From Chitinophaga caeni (GTDB lineage: Bacteria; Bacteroidota; Bacteroidia; Chitinophagales; Chitinophagaceae), in assembly GCF_002557795.1 (NCBI RefSeq), contig NZ_CP023777.1, positions 4,411,001-4,475,000 of the forward strand: a DNA stretch of 64,000 nucleotides, written 5' to 3'. Made by a program: the position numbers and the translations under genes. Positions 1-8,567 of this stretch are shown in pieces (positions within the stretch are counted from its first letter, which is position 1; every line of letters starts with the position of its first letter). The notes below the pieces were generated by a model. That model was not told the DNA's origin and made no database searches. It saw nothing but the letters and a program-made list of their open reading frames with translations.

Positions 1-69
1 GTCCCGAGCGGATTCGAACCGCTGTAGGAGGTTTTGCAGACCTCTGCCTAGCCACTCGGCCACGGAACC
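1..69 (-). tRNA. tRNA-Cys (GCA), 3' end cut by window edge
   Basis: Read on the minus strand, the sequence folds as a cloverleaf. The acceptor strand GGTTCCG pairs with CGGGAC plus one base outside the window. The anticodon stem GAGGT/ACCTC encloses loop CTGCAAA, giving anticodon GCA for cysteine. The T arm is AGCGG-TTCGAAT-CCGCT. The last acceptor base and the discriminator base lie before position 1. A promoter lies directly upstream at 90-120. Confidence 0.95.
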
Positions 70-89
70 ATTTTTGTTCGTTGGGATTG

Positions 90-120
90 CAAAAGTAGTA
101 AATTTTGGATATTTGCCAAA
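90..120 (-). promoter_or_regulatory. Bacteroidota-type promoter of tRNA-Cys
   Basis: On the minus strand, TTTG (117-120) is followed after 19 nt by TACTTTTG (90-97). This matches the -33 TTTG / -7 TAnnTTTG consensus of the Bacteroidota primary sigma factor and sits about 20 nt before the tRNA 5' end. It is one of the best promoter matches in the window. Confidence 0.7.
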
Positions 121-179
121 TCTATTTTCATTTTATATTTAAAAAATAAAAATAATTATAAATCGATAACCTATTGATT

Positions 180-1058
180 ATGGATAGAATAGCTGAATCT
201 GAACTCATTCTCAACAGCCGTGGCGCTATTTATCATCTCGACCTCAAACCGGGCGAATTAGCGGATACGGTTATCACCGTGGGCGACCCCGATCGCGTCG
301 CGAATGTCAGCAAACATTTCGATAAACTGGAAGGTAAATTCCAACACCGCGAGTTCGTTACCCATACCGGTTACGTGGGCGACAAAAGAATCTCGGTTGT
401 GTCTACCGGTATAGGAACTGATAATATTGATATCGTGCTGAACGAGCTGGATGCCTTGGTGAATATCGATTTTGATAGTCGCACCATCAAGCAAGCATTA
501 CAGTCTTTAAAAATTATCAGGTTGGGTACAGCAGGCGCTTTGCAGGCTGATATCCCGGTGGATGAATGCGTCGTTTCCGCTTTCGGCCTGGGTTTAGATA
601 ACTTGTTACCGTTTTACAGCTTGGAAAACTCCGCAACGGAACAACAGGTATTGGCTGATTTTAAGCTCCAGGTACCGTTGAAAGACGGCACTGCCAATCC
701 TTATATTGCCGGTGCCAATACCGGTTTGCAAAACCATTTTAAAAATGGGTTTCACCAAGGTATTACCGTGACTTGCCCGGGATTTTATGGCCCGCAAGGC
801 AGGATTTTACGCGGGGCGCTCTCCCATCCTGAGCTGATCGACCAACTGACGGGTTTCCAATCCGGGGAACACCGCATCACCAATTTCGAGATGGAAACAG
901 CCGGGATTTATGGCCTGGGTAAAGTACTGGGACACCAGTGCTTGTCCATCAGCGCTATCGTGGCTAACAGGGTCAGTAAACAATTCAGTAAAGACGGGGC
1001 AGCAGCCGTAGAACAATTGATTCAAAAAGCGTTGACTGTCATCGAAAAAATAAATTAA
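180..1058 (+). CDS. nucleoside phosphorylase, uridine phosphorylase-like
   Basis: This 292-residue cytosolic enzyme of the PNP/UDP phosphorylase family would cleave a nucleoside with phosphate to base and ribose-1-phosphate, in nucleoside salvage. The phosphate-binding GDPDR sits near residue 36, followed by a GTGIGTDN loop, LGTAGAL, and the ribose-binding EMETAG near residue 238. These fit uridine phosphorylase-like members better than MTA phosphorylase. The frame also opens at a TTG at 174, but the ATG at 180 gives the family-typical N-terminus. Substrate choice cannot be settled from sequence. It stands alone, with dapF following after 53 nt behind its own promoter. Confidence 0.88.
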   Translation: MDRIAESELILNSRGAIYHLDLKPGELADTVITVGDPDRVANVSKHFDKLEGKFQHREFVTHTGYVGDKRISVVSTGIGTDNIDIVLNELDALVNIDFDSRTIKQALQSLKIIRLGTAGALQADIPVDECVVSAFGLGLDNLLPFYSLENSATEQQVLADFKLQVPLKDGTANPYIAGANTGLQNHFKNGFHQGITVTCPGFYGPQGRILRGALSHPELIDQLTGFQSGEHRITNFEMETAGIYGLGKVLGHQCLSISAIVANRVSKQFSKDGAAAVEQLIQKALTVIEKIN

Positions 1059-1060
1059 AG

Positions 1061-1092
1061 TTGCAGTCTATACAATTTGTTGACTAATTTTG
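1061..1092 (+). promoter_or_regulatory. promoter of dapF
   Basis: TTG (1061-1063), 21 nt, then TAATTTTG (1085-1092). The -7 box matches TAnnTTTG fully and the -33 box keeps TTG. The start codon follows 20 nt downstream, so the leader would be very short. Confidence 0.55.
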
Positions 1093-1111
1093 CAGCGTTA
1101 AACATTGATAC

Positions 1112-1891
1112 ATGCAATTACATTTCCATAAATATCAAGGTACGGGCAACGATTTTGTAATCATTGATAACAGGCAAGGAATTTATAACGAACTCTCCCA
1201 GCCTACCGTTGAAAAGCTCTGCGACCGCAGGTTCGGCATCGGTGGCGATGGTTTGATGCTATTGAACGGGAGCAAGGATTACGATTTCGAGATGATCTAT
1301 TACAATGCCGATGGCCGGCCGGGTAGTATGTGTGGAAATGGCGGCAGGTGCTTATCCGCCTTCGCAAAAAAATTGGGCATCCAACAAAATGCAGCTAAAT
1401 TTATTGCCAGCGATGGGCCCCATGAAGTTGTATATGCCGAGAATGGCTGGGTGCAATTAAAGATGCAGGATGTCGACTACGTGGAAATTGGGCCGGGTTA
1501 TTTCTTCCTGGATACCGGTTCACCGCATTTCGTACGTTATGTAACCGGGATAGAAGAGATGGATGTTTATACAGAAGGCAGCAATATCCGCTACAACGAG
1601 CGTTTCGCAGAAGAGGGAACCAATGTGAATTTCGTACAGGAAACAGATAACGGCATTTTCGTGAGAACTTACGAAAGAGGTGTTGAAGATGAAACCTATT
1701 CTTGCGGTACCGGTGTTACTGCCGCATCGCTCACCTTCGCGAAGGGCGCCCCGGGAGCATATACCGTCCCGGTACAAACCCTCGGCGGCCCGCTTGAAGT
1801 GCGTTTTACGAAGGTGGATGATCGAACTTACAATAATATCTGGCTTTGTGGCCCAGCAGAATGGGTTTTCGAAGGTGATATTAAAATATAA
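1112..1891 (+). CDS. dapF: diaminopimelate epimerase
   Basis: DapF interconverts LL- and meso-diaminopimelate, the last steps toward lysine and the peptidoglycan cross-linking residue. At 259 residues it is close to family length. Both catalytic cysteines are visible in their signatures: C74 in CGNGGRC and C198 in SCGTG. The N-terminal GTGNDFV motif is also present. It has its own promoter and is followed by corA after 55 nt on the same strand. Nothing unusual is seen. Confidence 0.96.
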   Translation: MQLHFHKYQGTGNDFVIIDNRQGIYNELSQPTVEKLCDRRFGIGGDGLMLLNGSKDYDFEMIYYNADGRPGSMCGNGGRCLSAFAKKLGIQQNAAKFIASDGPHEVVYAENGWVQLKMQDVDYVEIGPGYFFLDTGSPHFVRYVTGIEEMDVYTEGSNIRYNERFAEEGTNVNFVQETDNGIFVRTYERGVEDETYSCGTGVTAASLTFAKGAPGAYTVPVQTLGGPLEVRFTKVDDRTYNNIWLCGPAEWVFEGDIKI

Positions 1892-1931
1892 TTAATTATT
1901 TGGCCTAATATCAATCCTGCATTGATTTAAC

Positions 1932-1939
1932 TACCTTTG
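1932..1939 (+). promoter_or_regulatory. -7 box of corA
   Basis: TACCTTTG matches TAnnTTTG fully and lies 7 nt before the corA ATG, so transcription would begin at or almost at the start codon. No well-spaced -33 TTTG is seen. Confidence 0.45.
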
Positions 1940-1946
1940 CGCCCGG

Positions 1947-2885
1947 ATGATTCAATTTTTCAAAAATATCGATGCTGCCACGGTAGAAATCAATAGCCCC
2001 GAGCATGACGCCTGGGTGAACGTGGCGCCGCCGCTCAAACAATCAGAGTTTGAGCAACTCTCGGAAGAGCTGGATATACCGCTCGACTTCTTGACGGACT
2101 CCCTCGATATTGATGAACGCTCGCGTTTCGAATTGGAAGACAATGTAAAACTCATTGTCATAAAAACTCCTACAGAAAATAATTCGATCAACGAAAGTGA
2201 TGCTTATTACATCACCATCCCGATCGTGATCATCCTTACCCACAACCAGATCGTGACGGTCAACTCCTTTGACAATGCGGCTATCAAGAAATTTTTGAAC
2301 ACTTTCCATAACCGTCATCCCGAGAAAAGGAACATGATGGTCTTGAAGATATTCGAGAAAGTCACGGTGAATTTCCTCGATTACCTCAAGGAAATCAACC
2401 AAAGGCGCAATGCCCTGGAACAAAAATTATATGATAGCAACAGGAACGAGGAACTTTTATACCTGATGCAGATACAGAAAAGCCTGGTATATTTCGTTAC
2501 CGCCTTACGTAGTAATGAATTGCTATTGATGAAGTTGGAAAGGACGAACTTCCTGGGTTTAAATGAAGATGAGAAAGAGTTCCTGAACGACTTGATCGTA
2601 GATACATCCCAAGCCTTGGAAATGGCCAACGTGTACACCAATATCCTCAGTAGTACCATGGATGCATTCGCCAGCATCATCTCCAACAACTTGAACCAGG
2701 TGATGAAAAGGTTGACATCCATCACGATCGTACTTTCGTTCCCGATGTTGGTAGCTAGTATTTACGGTATGAACGTACATATTCCTTACGCGGAAGTGCC
2801 GCATGCCTTCTATGTGCCGGTCATTTTATCGATCGTGATATCGGTTTTGATGAGTTGGTATTTCATGAAGAAAAAATGGTTTTAA
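1947..2885 (+). CDS. corA: CorA-family magnesium/cobalt transporter
   Basis: This 312-residue inner-membrane channel for Mg2+ (Co2+ or Ni2+ in some members) has the usual order. A soluble N-terminal alpha/beta domain is followed by a long helix-rich stalk. Two C-terminal membrane helices come last, with the pore signature YGMN between them near residue 274 and a basic KKKWF tail. The first helix carries the hydrophobic gate region before GMN. The length is normal for the short CorA group. It starts at an ATG right behind a -7 box, so the mRNA may be nearly leaderless. Confidence 0.92.
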   Translation: MIQFFKNIDAATVEINSPEHDAWVNVAPPLKQSEFEQLSEELDIPLDFLTDSLDIDERSRFELEDNVKLIVIKTPTENNSINESDAYYITIPIVIILTHNQIVTVNSFDNAAIKKFLNTFHNRHPEKRNMMVLKIFEKVTVNFLDYLKEINQRRNALEQKLYDSNRNEELLYLMQIQKSLVYFVTALRSNELLLMKLERTNFLGLNEDEKEFLNDLIVDTSQALEMANVYTNILSSTMDAFASIISNNLNQVMKRLTSITIVLSFPMLVASIYGMNVHIPYAEVPHAFYVPVILSIVISVLMSWYFMKKKWF

Positions 2886-2924
2886 ATTCATTCCCCTATC
2901 CATTCATTTATCAATTAACAGAAA

Positions 2925-3374
2925 ATGGCTTGTTTCAACGTAAGGGTTTACGGCATCATGATTAACGAGCAAAAACAAGTGCTGGTGAGTGATGAATTTA
3001 TCCGCGGCGGTTATTATACCAAGTTTCCCGGCGGCGGGTTAGAATTTGGCGAAGGCACCTTGGAATGCATCGTCCGTGAATGGCAAGAGGAATTAGCACA
3101 AGAAATAAAGGTAGTTGAACATATTTACACAACAGATTTCTTCCAAATATCCGCATTTGACAATACCTCCCAGATTTTGTCCATCTATTATTTAGTAAAA
3201 CCCACTTCTGCATTTACCGCTCCTATTATTGCCAACCCGTTTGACTTTGAAATACCCGAAGGCATCGAGGAAGTAGAAGGTGTAAGATGGATCGAATGGA
3301 ATGATTTTTCATCGGAAGCGGTTACTTTACCTATTGATAAAGTGGTTGCCGATTTGGTAAAGGAAAGGTATTAG
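2925..3374 (+). CDS. NUDIX hydrolase
   Basis: A 149-residue single-domain protein. The Nudix box runs from about residue 37: G-x5-E-x7-REWQEEL is intact, with the final glycine of the classic box replaced by alanine. Such enzymes hydrolyse nucleoside diphosphates linked to another moiety; the substrate cannot be told here. It follows corA by 39 nt on the same strand and may be co-transcribed. Downstream lies the repeat region at 3398-3922. Confidence 0.88.
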   Translation: MACFNVRVYGIMINEQKQVLVSDEFIRGGYYTKFPGGGLEFGEGTLECIVREWQEELAQEIKVVEHIYTTDFFQISAFDNTSQILSIYYLVKPTSAFTAPIIANPFDFEIPEGIEEVEGVRWIEWNDFSSEAVTLPIDKVVADLVKERY

Positions 3375-3397
3375 CATAATATTCGAAAGGTAAATTT

Positions 3398-3922
3398 GCT
3401 GGTTCGAGCCTCCAAGCCATTGGTGTTCCAAACCCGGTTTTTCATGTTTAGCCCTTCAAATTTTATCTAGAATAATCCAACCGGAAACCTCGCTAGTTCG
3501 AGCTTCCATGCTCGGACTGCCTTTTGGAAAAGCGTTCAACTGGTAGCGCATCGTGTTCGACAGCATTAGAAAGCCATCAAATGGTCGTGTATGCTGCAAA
3601 GCGTACGTATTTTTTCGTTTTCGATACAATTTTAAATGTCCTGAACTGGGCCTGGGTCCGAGCTTGGAAGCTCGAACCAGCAGTTTTTTTTGGGGCAATG
3701 GGTTTTCAAAATTTATCTTGGAAATATGCTGAAACCTTCGCTAGTTCGAGCTTCCAAGCTCGGACTCCACTGTAGAACAACATTCAATAGATAGAAAATC
3801 GCGTTCGCCAGCATTAGAAATCCAACAATTGACTGTTTAGGATATAAAGAGTACGTGTCATTTCGTTCTCAATACAATTTTAAGTGCAGTGCGTAGATCC
3901 GGGCTTGGAAGTCCGAACCAGC
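3398..3922 (+). repeat. tandem elements bounded by palindromic inverted repeats (MITE- or REP-like)
   Basis: The 607-base gap 3375-3981 holds no convincing gene. Two units, A (3492-3681) and B (3740-3922), each begin with a 27-bp motif of the type GCTAGTTCGAGCTTCC and end with its near reverse complement (3656-3681 and 3897-3922). Each motif is itself close to palindromic. Inside, CAGCATTAGAAA lies 69 nt and ATACAATTTTAA lies 132 nt from the left end in both units, so they are colinear. TTCAAA-rich spacers before each (3455 and 3705) also match, giving a tandem period near 250 bp. A further lone motif is at 3398-3418. There is no transposase. Confidence 0.75.
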
Positions 3923-3981
3923 AAAAATATCAATATGCAGAAACATGTATCTGCATAGCAGTTCAGTACCAAACTGAACAT

Positions 3982-4764
3982 CTACTCCCCGGGTTTCCCC
4001 ATAGCGGCCCGCTTCATGGCCATTGCTTTTTCAGGTCCCAGGTATTTCACTATCCTATGTTCCACGAAATAAATTACCGGCGTCATGATTAAAGCCATGA
4101 AAAATTTATACGTATAATTCACCACGCAAATGGCTAATACCGTTTGCCATGACCATCCCCTACCGATCTTAAAAGCGATGAACAACACGATAAAACTATC
4201 AACCAATTGTGATATTACCGTAGAACCCGTAGCCCTTAACCAAACATATTTCTCGCCCGTCACTTTCTTGATTTTATGGAACACGGTAACATCCACGATC
4301 TGGCTCACCAGGAAAGCTACCAGGCTACCGAATATAATCCACATCCCTTGCCCGAAAATAAATGAGAATGAACTTTGTAAATTCGGTACGGAAGGATCTT
4401 CGCTACTGGTGATCCACCAATCGGCCGGTGGCGTTGATATAGCGAGGTAAAACATCAAGAAGGCATAGCTGATTAATGCTACAGCGATATAAGAAATTCT
4501 TCTTACAGCCTTGGGCCCATAAAATTCATTCACAATATCTGTCATTACAAATTCCAGGGGCCATAATAATACGCCACAAGTGAGATTGAAAGAAAGGTTA
4601 GATTCCCCGAAGATGGTGAAAGTATGAACTTTTAGGCCCAGCATTTTTTCCAGCGAGAAAATTTTGCCCCCGATAGCTTCAGCAATTAAAGCATTGGCAA
4701 CAAAAAAACAAGCGAAGAAGATAAAGAGCTTGGTTGCTTTATCATTAACAATCTTATGTATCAT
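3982..4764 (-). CDS. queuosine precursor transporter, YhhQ/VUT family
   Basis: This 260-residue protein has about six membrane helices. The C-terminal half contains the family signature around WLRATGSTVISQLVDS. Characterised members import the queuosine precursors preQ0/preQ1. The frame could open 12 codons earlier at 4800, but the ATG at 4764 overlaps the TAA of the upstream gene (TAATG), a common translational coupling, and gives the usual MIHKIVND-type start. A small hairpin (GTTCAGT/ACTGAAC, 3961-3979) lies just after the stop without a T tract. Confidence 0.88.
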   Translation of the reverse strand: MIHKIVNDKATKLFIFFACFFVANALIAEAIGGKIFSLEKMLGLKVHTFTIFGESNLSFNLTCGVLLWPLEFVMTDIVNEFYGPKAVRRISYIAVALISYAFLMFYLAISTPPADWWITSSEDPSVPNLQSSFSFIFGQGMWIIFGSLVAFLVSQIVDVTVFHKIKKVTGEKYVWLRATGSTVISQLVDSFIVLFIAFKIGRGWSWQTVLAICVVNYTYKFFMALIMTPVIYFVEHRIVKYLGPEKAMAMKRAAMGKPGE

Positions 4765-5042
4765 TAGACAATTCCCAGTTGAAGGATCAATATTATACAA
4801 TTAAAAATAAATAAAATCGGGTGTGCCTCCTTCCAGATCAGCCGTTTACGGAGCAATAGCGCTAGGAACCACAAGATAGCCAGGATATTTAAGGGGGCGG
4901 CAATGATTAAACCCATTATAACGGCATGTTTTGACAGGTAAGACATGTCCCCCGACTGTTCATGCATCCTCAACATCCAGCTCACCAGGTAACATAAATT
5001 ACAGATAAAACACACTTTAATAATAAATCTAATGCCTCCCAT
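4764..5042 (-). CDS. small membrane protein of unknown function
   Basis: This 92-residue protein is dominated by three hydrophobic stretches (about residues 6-24, 39-63 and 74-90), separated by short polar loops. No family was recognised. Its stop codon shares one base with the start of the queuosine-precursor transporter gene, so the two are probably translated together. It may be an accessory or unrelated protein. It is divergent from the YfhO gene, with 62 nt between starts. Confidence 0.65.
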   Translation of the reverse strand: MGGIRFIIKVCFICNLCYLVSWMLRMHEQSGDMSYLSKHAVIMGLIIAAPLNILAILWFLALLLRKRLIWKEAHPILFIFNCIILILQLGIV

Positions 5043-5043
5043 A

Positions 5044-5075
5044 TTGAAATTTCGGATAAATTACAGTTATTTTTG
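5044..5075 (+). promoter_or_regulatory. promoter of the YfhO-family gene
   Basis: TTG (5044-5046), 21 nt, then TATTTTTG (5068-5075), a full match to TAnnTTTG. The start codon lies 29 nt downstream. Confidence 0.55.
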
Positions 5076-5104
5076 TTTCTTTAAAACTAAATCAAAAATA
5101 CCCG

Positions 5105-7624
5105 ATGATGATGAATTGGCAAAAGAACATATTACCACATGTGTATGCCATCCTAATTTTCGTAGCAGTTGCGTTCCTATTTTGTAGCCCTGTCATCGAA
5201 GGAATGGAGTTAAGACAGAGCGATAATATCCAGTGGAAAGCCGGATCACATGAAGCCAGGGCTTACAAAGACAGTACCGGGATTCAACCGCTTTGGACCA
5301 ATAGCATGTTTGGCGGTATGCCAACTTATCAAATTTTTATGGAAGGAACGAACTATATGTACTGGGTTCACCTTGCCATCTCTCTCGGGTTACCCAAACC
5401 TGTTAATATCCTCTTCCTAGCAATGCTGGGTTTTTATATCCTGCTGAGCGTCATGCGATTTAGGCGATGGATCAATATCGCGGGGGCCATCGCTTTCGGC
5501 TTATCGACTTCGAGCATTATCTTGATTGCTACCGGGCACGATAGTAAAGTATTGTGCATGGTTTATATGGCGCCGTTCTTGGCGGGCTTATTACTCACTT
5601 ACCGTGGTAAATATTTTATCGGTACCATGGTCAGTTGCCTTTTCCTAGCATTATTGATAACCAACAATCACTACCAGGTACTCTATTATTCGCTGTTGAT
5701 AGCCGGCGCTTTCGGTGTTTCCGAACTGGTACTTGCCATCAAGCAAAAAACGGTGCCGAATTTTGTGAAGGCAACCTTGTTAAGTATCGTGGCCACCGTT
5801 TTAGCAATTCTACCATCAACCGTAAATCTTTGGACGACTTCCGAGTACGCCAAATACAGCATCCGTGGAGGACAAAGTGAGCTTACCTTGAAAGAGGAAG
5901 CCGGGCAAGTAGCGCAAAACAACAAAACTAAAAACGGGCTGGATAAAGATTATGCATTTCAATGGAGCCAGGATGCTGTTGAAACCTTTACTTTCTTAGT
6001 ACCGAATTTATACGGCGGAAGTTCCAACGAAAATATTGGTGATAATTCTGAAACTTATAAAACCCTTACGGGGGTTGGCGTACCAAGAGCGCAAGCTGAA
6101 CAAATTAGCGCCAACTTCCCCTTATATTGGGGACCATTACCCTTTACCGAGGGTCCCATTTATATTGGTGCAGCAATAATGTTTTTATTTGTCTTATCCC
6201 TATTCGTGATCAAGAGTCCGAAGAAATGGTGGATGGTGATAATGATCGTGGTGGGTGTTTTGCTGGCATTAGGTAAAAATTTCGCTATATTAAATAACTT
6301 CTTATTCGATTACCTTCCCTATTATAATAAATTCAGGGCGCCCACACAAGCCTTGATGATACCGCAAATATTGATCCCGGTGATGGCTTGTTGGGCATTA
6401 AATAATATCGTTAGCGGCAAGGTAGAAAAAGCGCAATTCATCAAGCAATTGAAGTTGAGCCTTTACATCGTCGGTGGCTTATGCCTGCTGTTCATCTTGT
6501 CCAGCTATATGGGAATCTTTAGCTTTACCAACGATCACGACAGCCTGAAAATGCAATACCAACAAGCATTTGGCAGCAACCCGGGCGTTTACCAACAGGC
6601 TATCAGCGCCATGGAAGCCGACAGGGCATCTGCTTTAAGAACGGATGCATTACGTTCGTTAATCATCGTCCTGATTGCCTGGGGCGTAATCATGTATTGG
6701 AATAGTGGTAAGCTCAAATCATCCAACATACTGGTGCTGCTTTTAGGTATTCTAATTGGTGCCGACTTGTTCCTCGTGGATAAAAGATATTTAAACAGCG
6801 ACAACTTCGTAACGGCATCGGAATACAATAATATCTTCACGATGCGACCCGTAGATGAAGCGATCTTGAAAGATCCCGATCCTTATTACAGGGTCATGGA
6901 CTTCTCGGTAGATGCCTTCCAGAACGCGGTACCGTCTTATTATCATAAATTTATCGGTGGATACCATGCGGTAAAACTGTCGATTTATCAAGATTTGATC
7001 GAGAACCAGCTCAGCAAGAATAATATACAGGCATACAATATGCTGAATACCAAGTATTTTATCATACCGGGCCAGCAAGGGGGTCTTACCTACCAAAGAA
7101 ACCCGGATGCCTTGGGTAATGCCTGGTTCGTAAACGGCGTGGAATGGGCAGATAATGCCAATGCCGAAATGCAGGCATTAACGACTTTCAATCCTAGGGA
7201 TACCGTCGTGATCGATAAAAGATTCAACACCGCTTTACAGGGATATAATTTCGGGAAAGATAGTAGCAGCCAAATCCGCTTAACGAAATATGGACTGAAC
7301 GAGTTACAATATCAAAGTAATAATAGTCAACCCGGCTTCGCGGTATTCTCCGAAATCTATTACCCTGCTGGTTGGGAACTTTACATAGATGGTAAAGCTT
7401 CAGAAATTGTGAGGGTAAACTATGCGCTACGCGGCGCGAAGATCCCGACAGGCAAACATGATATCGTGATGAAATTTGAACCGAAGTCTTATTATGTAGG
7501 TAATAAATTATCGAAATTCTCTTCGATCATTATCTTGTTAGGATTACTCGGTGGATTGATTTACGAGATATTTATAAGTAAGAAAAAAGAAAACGGGCCG
7601 GAAAATGATCCAGCCCGTTCATAA
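5105..7624 (+). CDS. YfhO-family integral membrane protein
   Basis: An 839-residue protein with a first helix at about residues 10-32, then many membrane helices over roughly residues 80-560. An extracytoplasmic soluble region follows, then one final helix near residue 810 and a charged tail. This arrangement is typical of the YfhO family, GT-C-like proteins. Bacillus YfhO is implicated in glycosylating lipoteichoic acid; the Bacteroidota role is not established. The neighbouring glycosyltransferases suggest surface glycan work. Three ATG codons stand in a row at the start. The last 43 coding bases also encode the terminator of the facing minus-strand operon. Confidence 0.85.
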   Translation: MMMNWQKNILPHVYAILIFVAVAFLFCSPVIEGMELRQSDNIQWKAGSHEARAYKDSTGIQPLWTNSMFGGMPTYQIFMEGTNYMYWVHLAISLGLPKPVNILFLAMLGFYILLSVMRFRRWINIAGAIAFGLSTSSIILIATGHDSKVLCMVYMAPFLAGLLLTYRGKYFIGTMVSCLFLALLITNNHYQVLYYSLLIAGAFGVSELVLAIKQKTVPNFVKATLLSIVATVLAILPSTVNLWTTSEYAKYSIRGGQSELTLKEEAGQVAQNNKTKNGLDKDYAFQWSQDAVETFTFLVPNLYGGSSNENIGDNSETYKTLTGVGVPRAQAEQISANFPLYWGPLPFTEGPIYIGAAIMFLFVLSLFVIKSPKKWWMVIMIVVGVLLALGKNFAILNNFLFDYLPYYNKFRAPTQALMIPQILIPVMACWALNNIVSGKVEKAQFIKQLKLSLYIVGGLCLLFILSSYMGIFSFTNDHDSLKMQYQQAFGSNPGVYQQAISAMEADRASALRTDALRSLIIVLIAWGVIMYWNSGKLKSSNILVLLLGILIGADLFLVDKRYLNSDNFVTASEYNNIFTMRPVDEAILKDPDPYYRVMDFSVDAFQNAVPSYYHKFIGGYHAVKLSIYQDLIENQLSKNNIQAYNMLNTKYFIIPGQQGGLTYQRNPDALGNAWFVNGVEWADNANAEMQALTTFNPRDTVVIDKRFNTALQGYNFGKDSSSQIRLTKYGLNELQYQSNNSQPGFAVFSEIYYPAGWELYIDGKASEIVRVNYALRGAKIPTGKHDIVMKFEPKSYYVGNKLSKFSSIIILLGLLGGLIYEIFISKKKENGPENDPARS
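7582..7619 (-). terminator. intrinsic terminator of the minus-strand glycosyltransferase operon
   Basis: Read on the minus strand, a ten-pair stem (7592-7601 with 7610-7619, one mismatch, AACGGGC/GCCCGTT arms) is followed by a T-rich run. It lies entirely within the 3' coding end of the convergent YfhO gene. Confidence 0.65.
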
Positions 7625-7652
7625 AATATTTAGTTGCGAGGTTATTAAAATT

Positions 7653-8567
7653 TCAATACGATAGCCTCGCACCGATTTTTTTGAGATACGCCAGCGTTTC
7701 CTTCGATAAACGTTGGCGTTTTTCTTTAAACGGTAATTGGAATATTACCCTCCAACCCTTAATCCACAATGGGAAATGCCAGTTCGTTTTCCTGATAAAT
7801 TCTAATGACCACATAACAGTAGTACTGATAAAATACCGAACCGGTAAATAGCGGAAAGCTACCTTCGATTTATTCACCCAAAACATAAACATTTTTTCTG
7901 CATGGGGCGCTCTTCCCAAGGGGGATTCGTTATGCATCACCACGACTTCCGAGGTAAATGCAATTTTATACCCGGCATCTAAAATCCGGTAACTAAGATC
8001 GTATTCTTCCATGCCGTAGAAGAAATCATCCGGATAATCGCCGGCCTTTTCATATACCTCTTTCAATATAGCGTGACCGCAACCGGTAAAGTAAGACGTT
8101 TCAAAAAAAGTATCGTCCTTATGTTTTTTATAATCCTTATGCGGGAATAAATTCTTTTGAACTTCCAAGGTACTGGCATACAAAACTTTAAAACATACAG
8201 CCCCTAAAGCGCGCTGCGGATCTTGGTGCTCTTTAAATACGCCGACCGCCTTCTTCAACGCATCCTTATCCCTGAAATAAGCATCATCGTCGATCGAAAT
8301 CAAAATAGGCGCCTGCGCGATACTGATGGCCAGGTTACGGCCCCGTGCCACGCCCAGGTTTTCCGGGGAATCGACATAACGGTAATTCAGGTTCCTTTCA
8401 TTTACATACGCGACGACCTGGTCGTAATCAGCATTAGAAGCATTATTGATAATGATTACCTCGTGAATAAGTTCTGCTGCATCTTCTTGTGCCGCTATGT
8501 TTTTTAATAACAGCAACACATCGTTCGGGCGGTTGTAGGTGATTATTAGGATGCTAATCGGTTTCAA
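7653..8567 (-). CDS. glycosyltransferase family 2
   Basis: A 304-residue GT-A fold enzyme. It opens with the family-typical ISILIITYNRP strand, followed by a DXD-type metal site in SIDDDAYF near residue 93. A GCG(H) and GMEEYDLSYR acceptor-side motif (ED/EE-x-DLS) is near residue 185. A basic amphipathic C-terminus suggests membrane attachment. Its start overlaps the stop of the upstream GT4 gene by 4 nt (ATGA), so it is the last gene of a three-gene operon, ended by the terminator at 7582-7619. Donor and acceptor sugars are unknown. Confidence 0.88.
   Translation of the reverse strand: MKPISILIITYNRPNDVLLLLKNIAAQEDAAELIHEVIIINNASNADYDQVVAYVNERNLNYRYVDSPENLGVARGRNLAISIAQAPILISIDDDAYFRDKDALKKAVGVFKEHQDPQRALGAVCFKVLYASTLEVQKNLFPHKDYKKHKDDTFFETSYFTGCGHAILKEVYEKAGDYPDDFFYGMEEYDLSYRILDAGYKIAFTSEVVVMHNESPLGRAPHAEKMFMFWVNKSKVAFRYLPVRYFISTTVMWSLEFIRKTNWHFPLWIKGWRVIFQLPFKEKRQRLSKETLAYLKKIGARLSY

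Noticed and set aside
3456..3698. 80-codon minus-strand and 83-codon plus-strand frames in the repeat region
   Set aside because: They run through the inverted-repeat elements, show no protein-like pattern, and are not kept between units A and B.
3398..3922. CRISPR array
   Set aside because: Repeat motifs are few, unevenly spaced, palindromic and occur in both orientations, and no cas genes are present.
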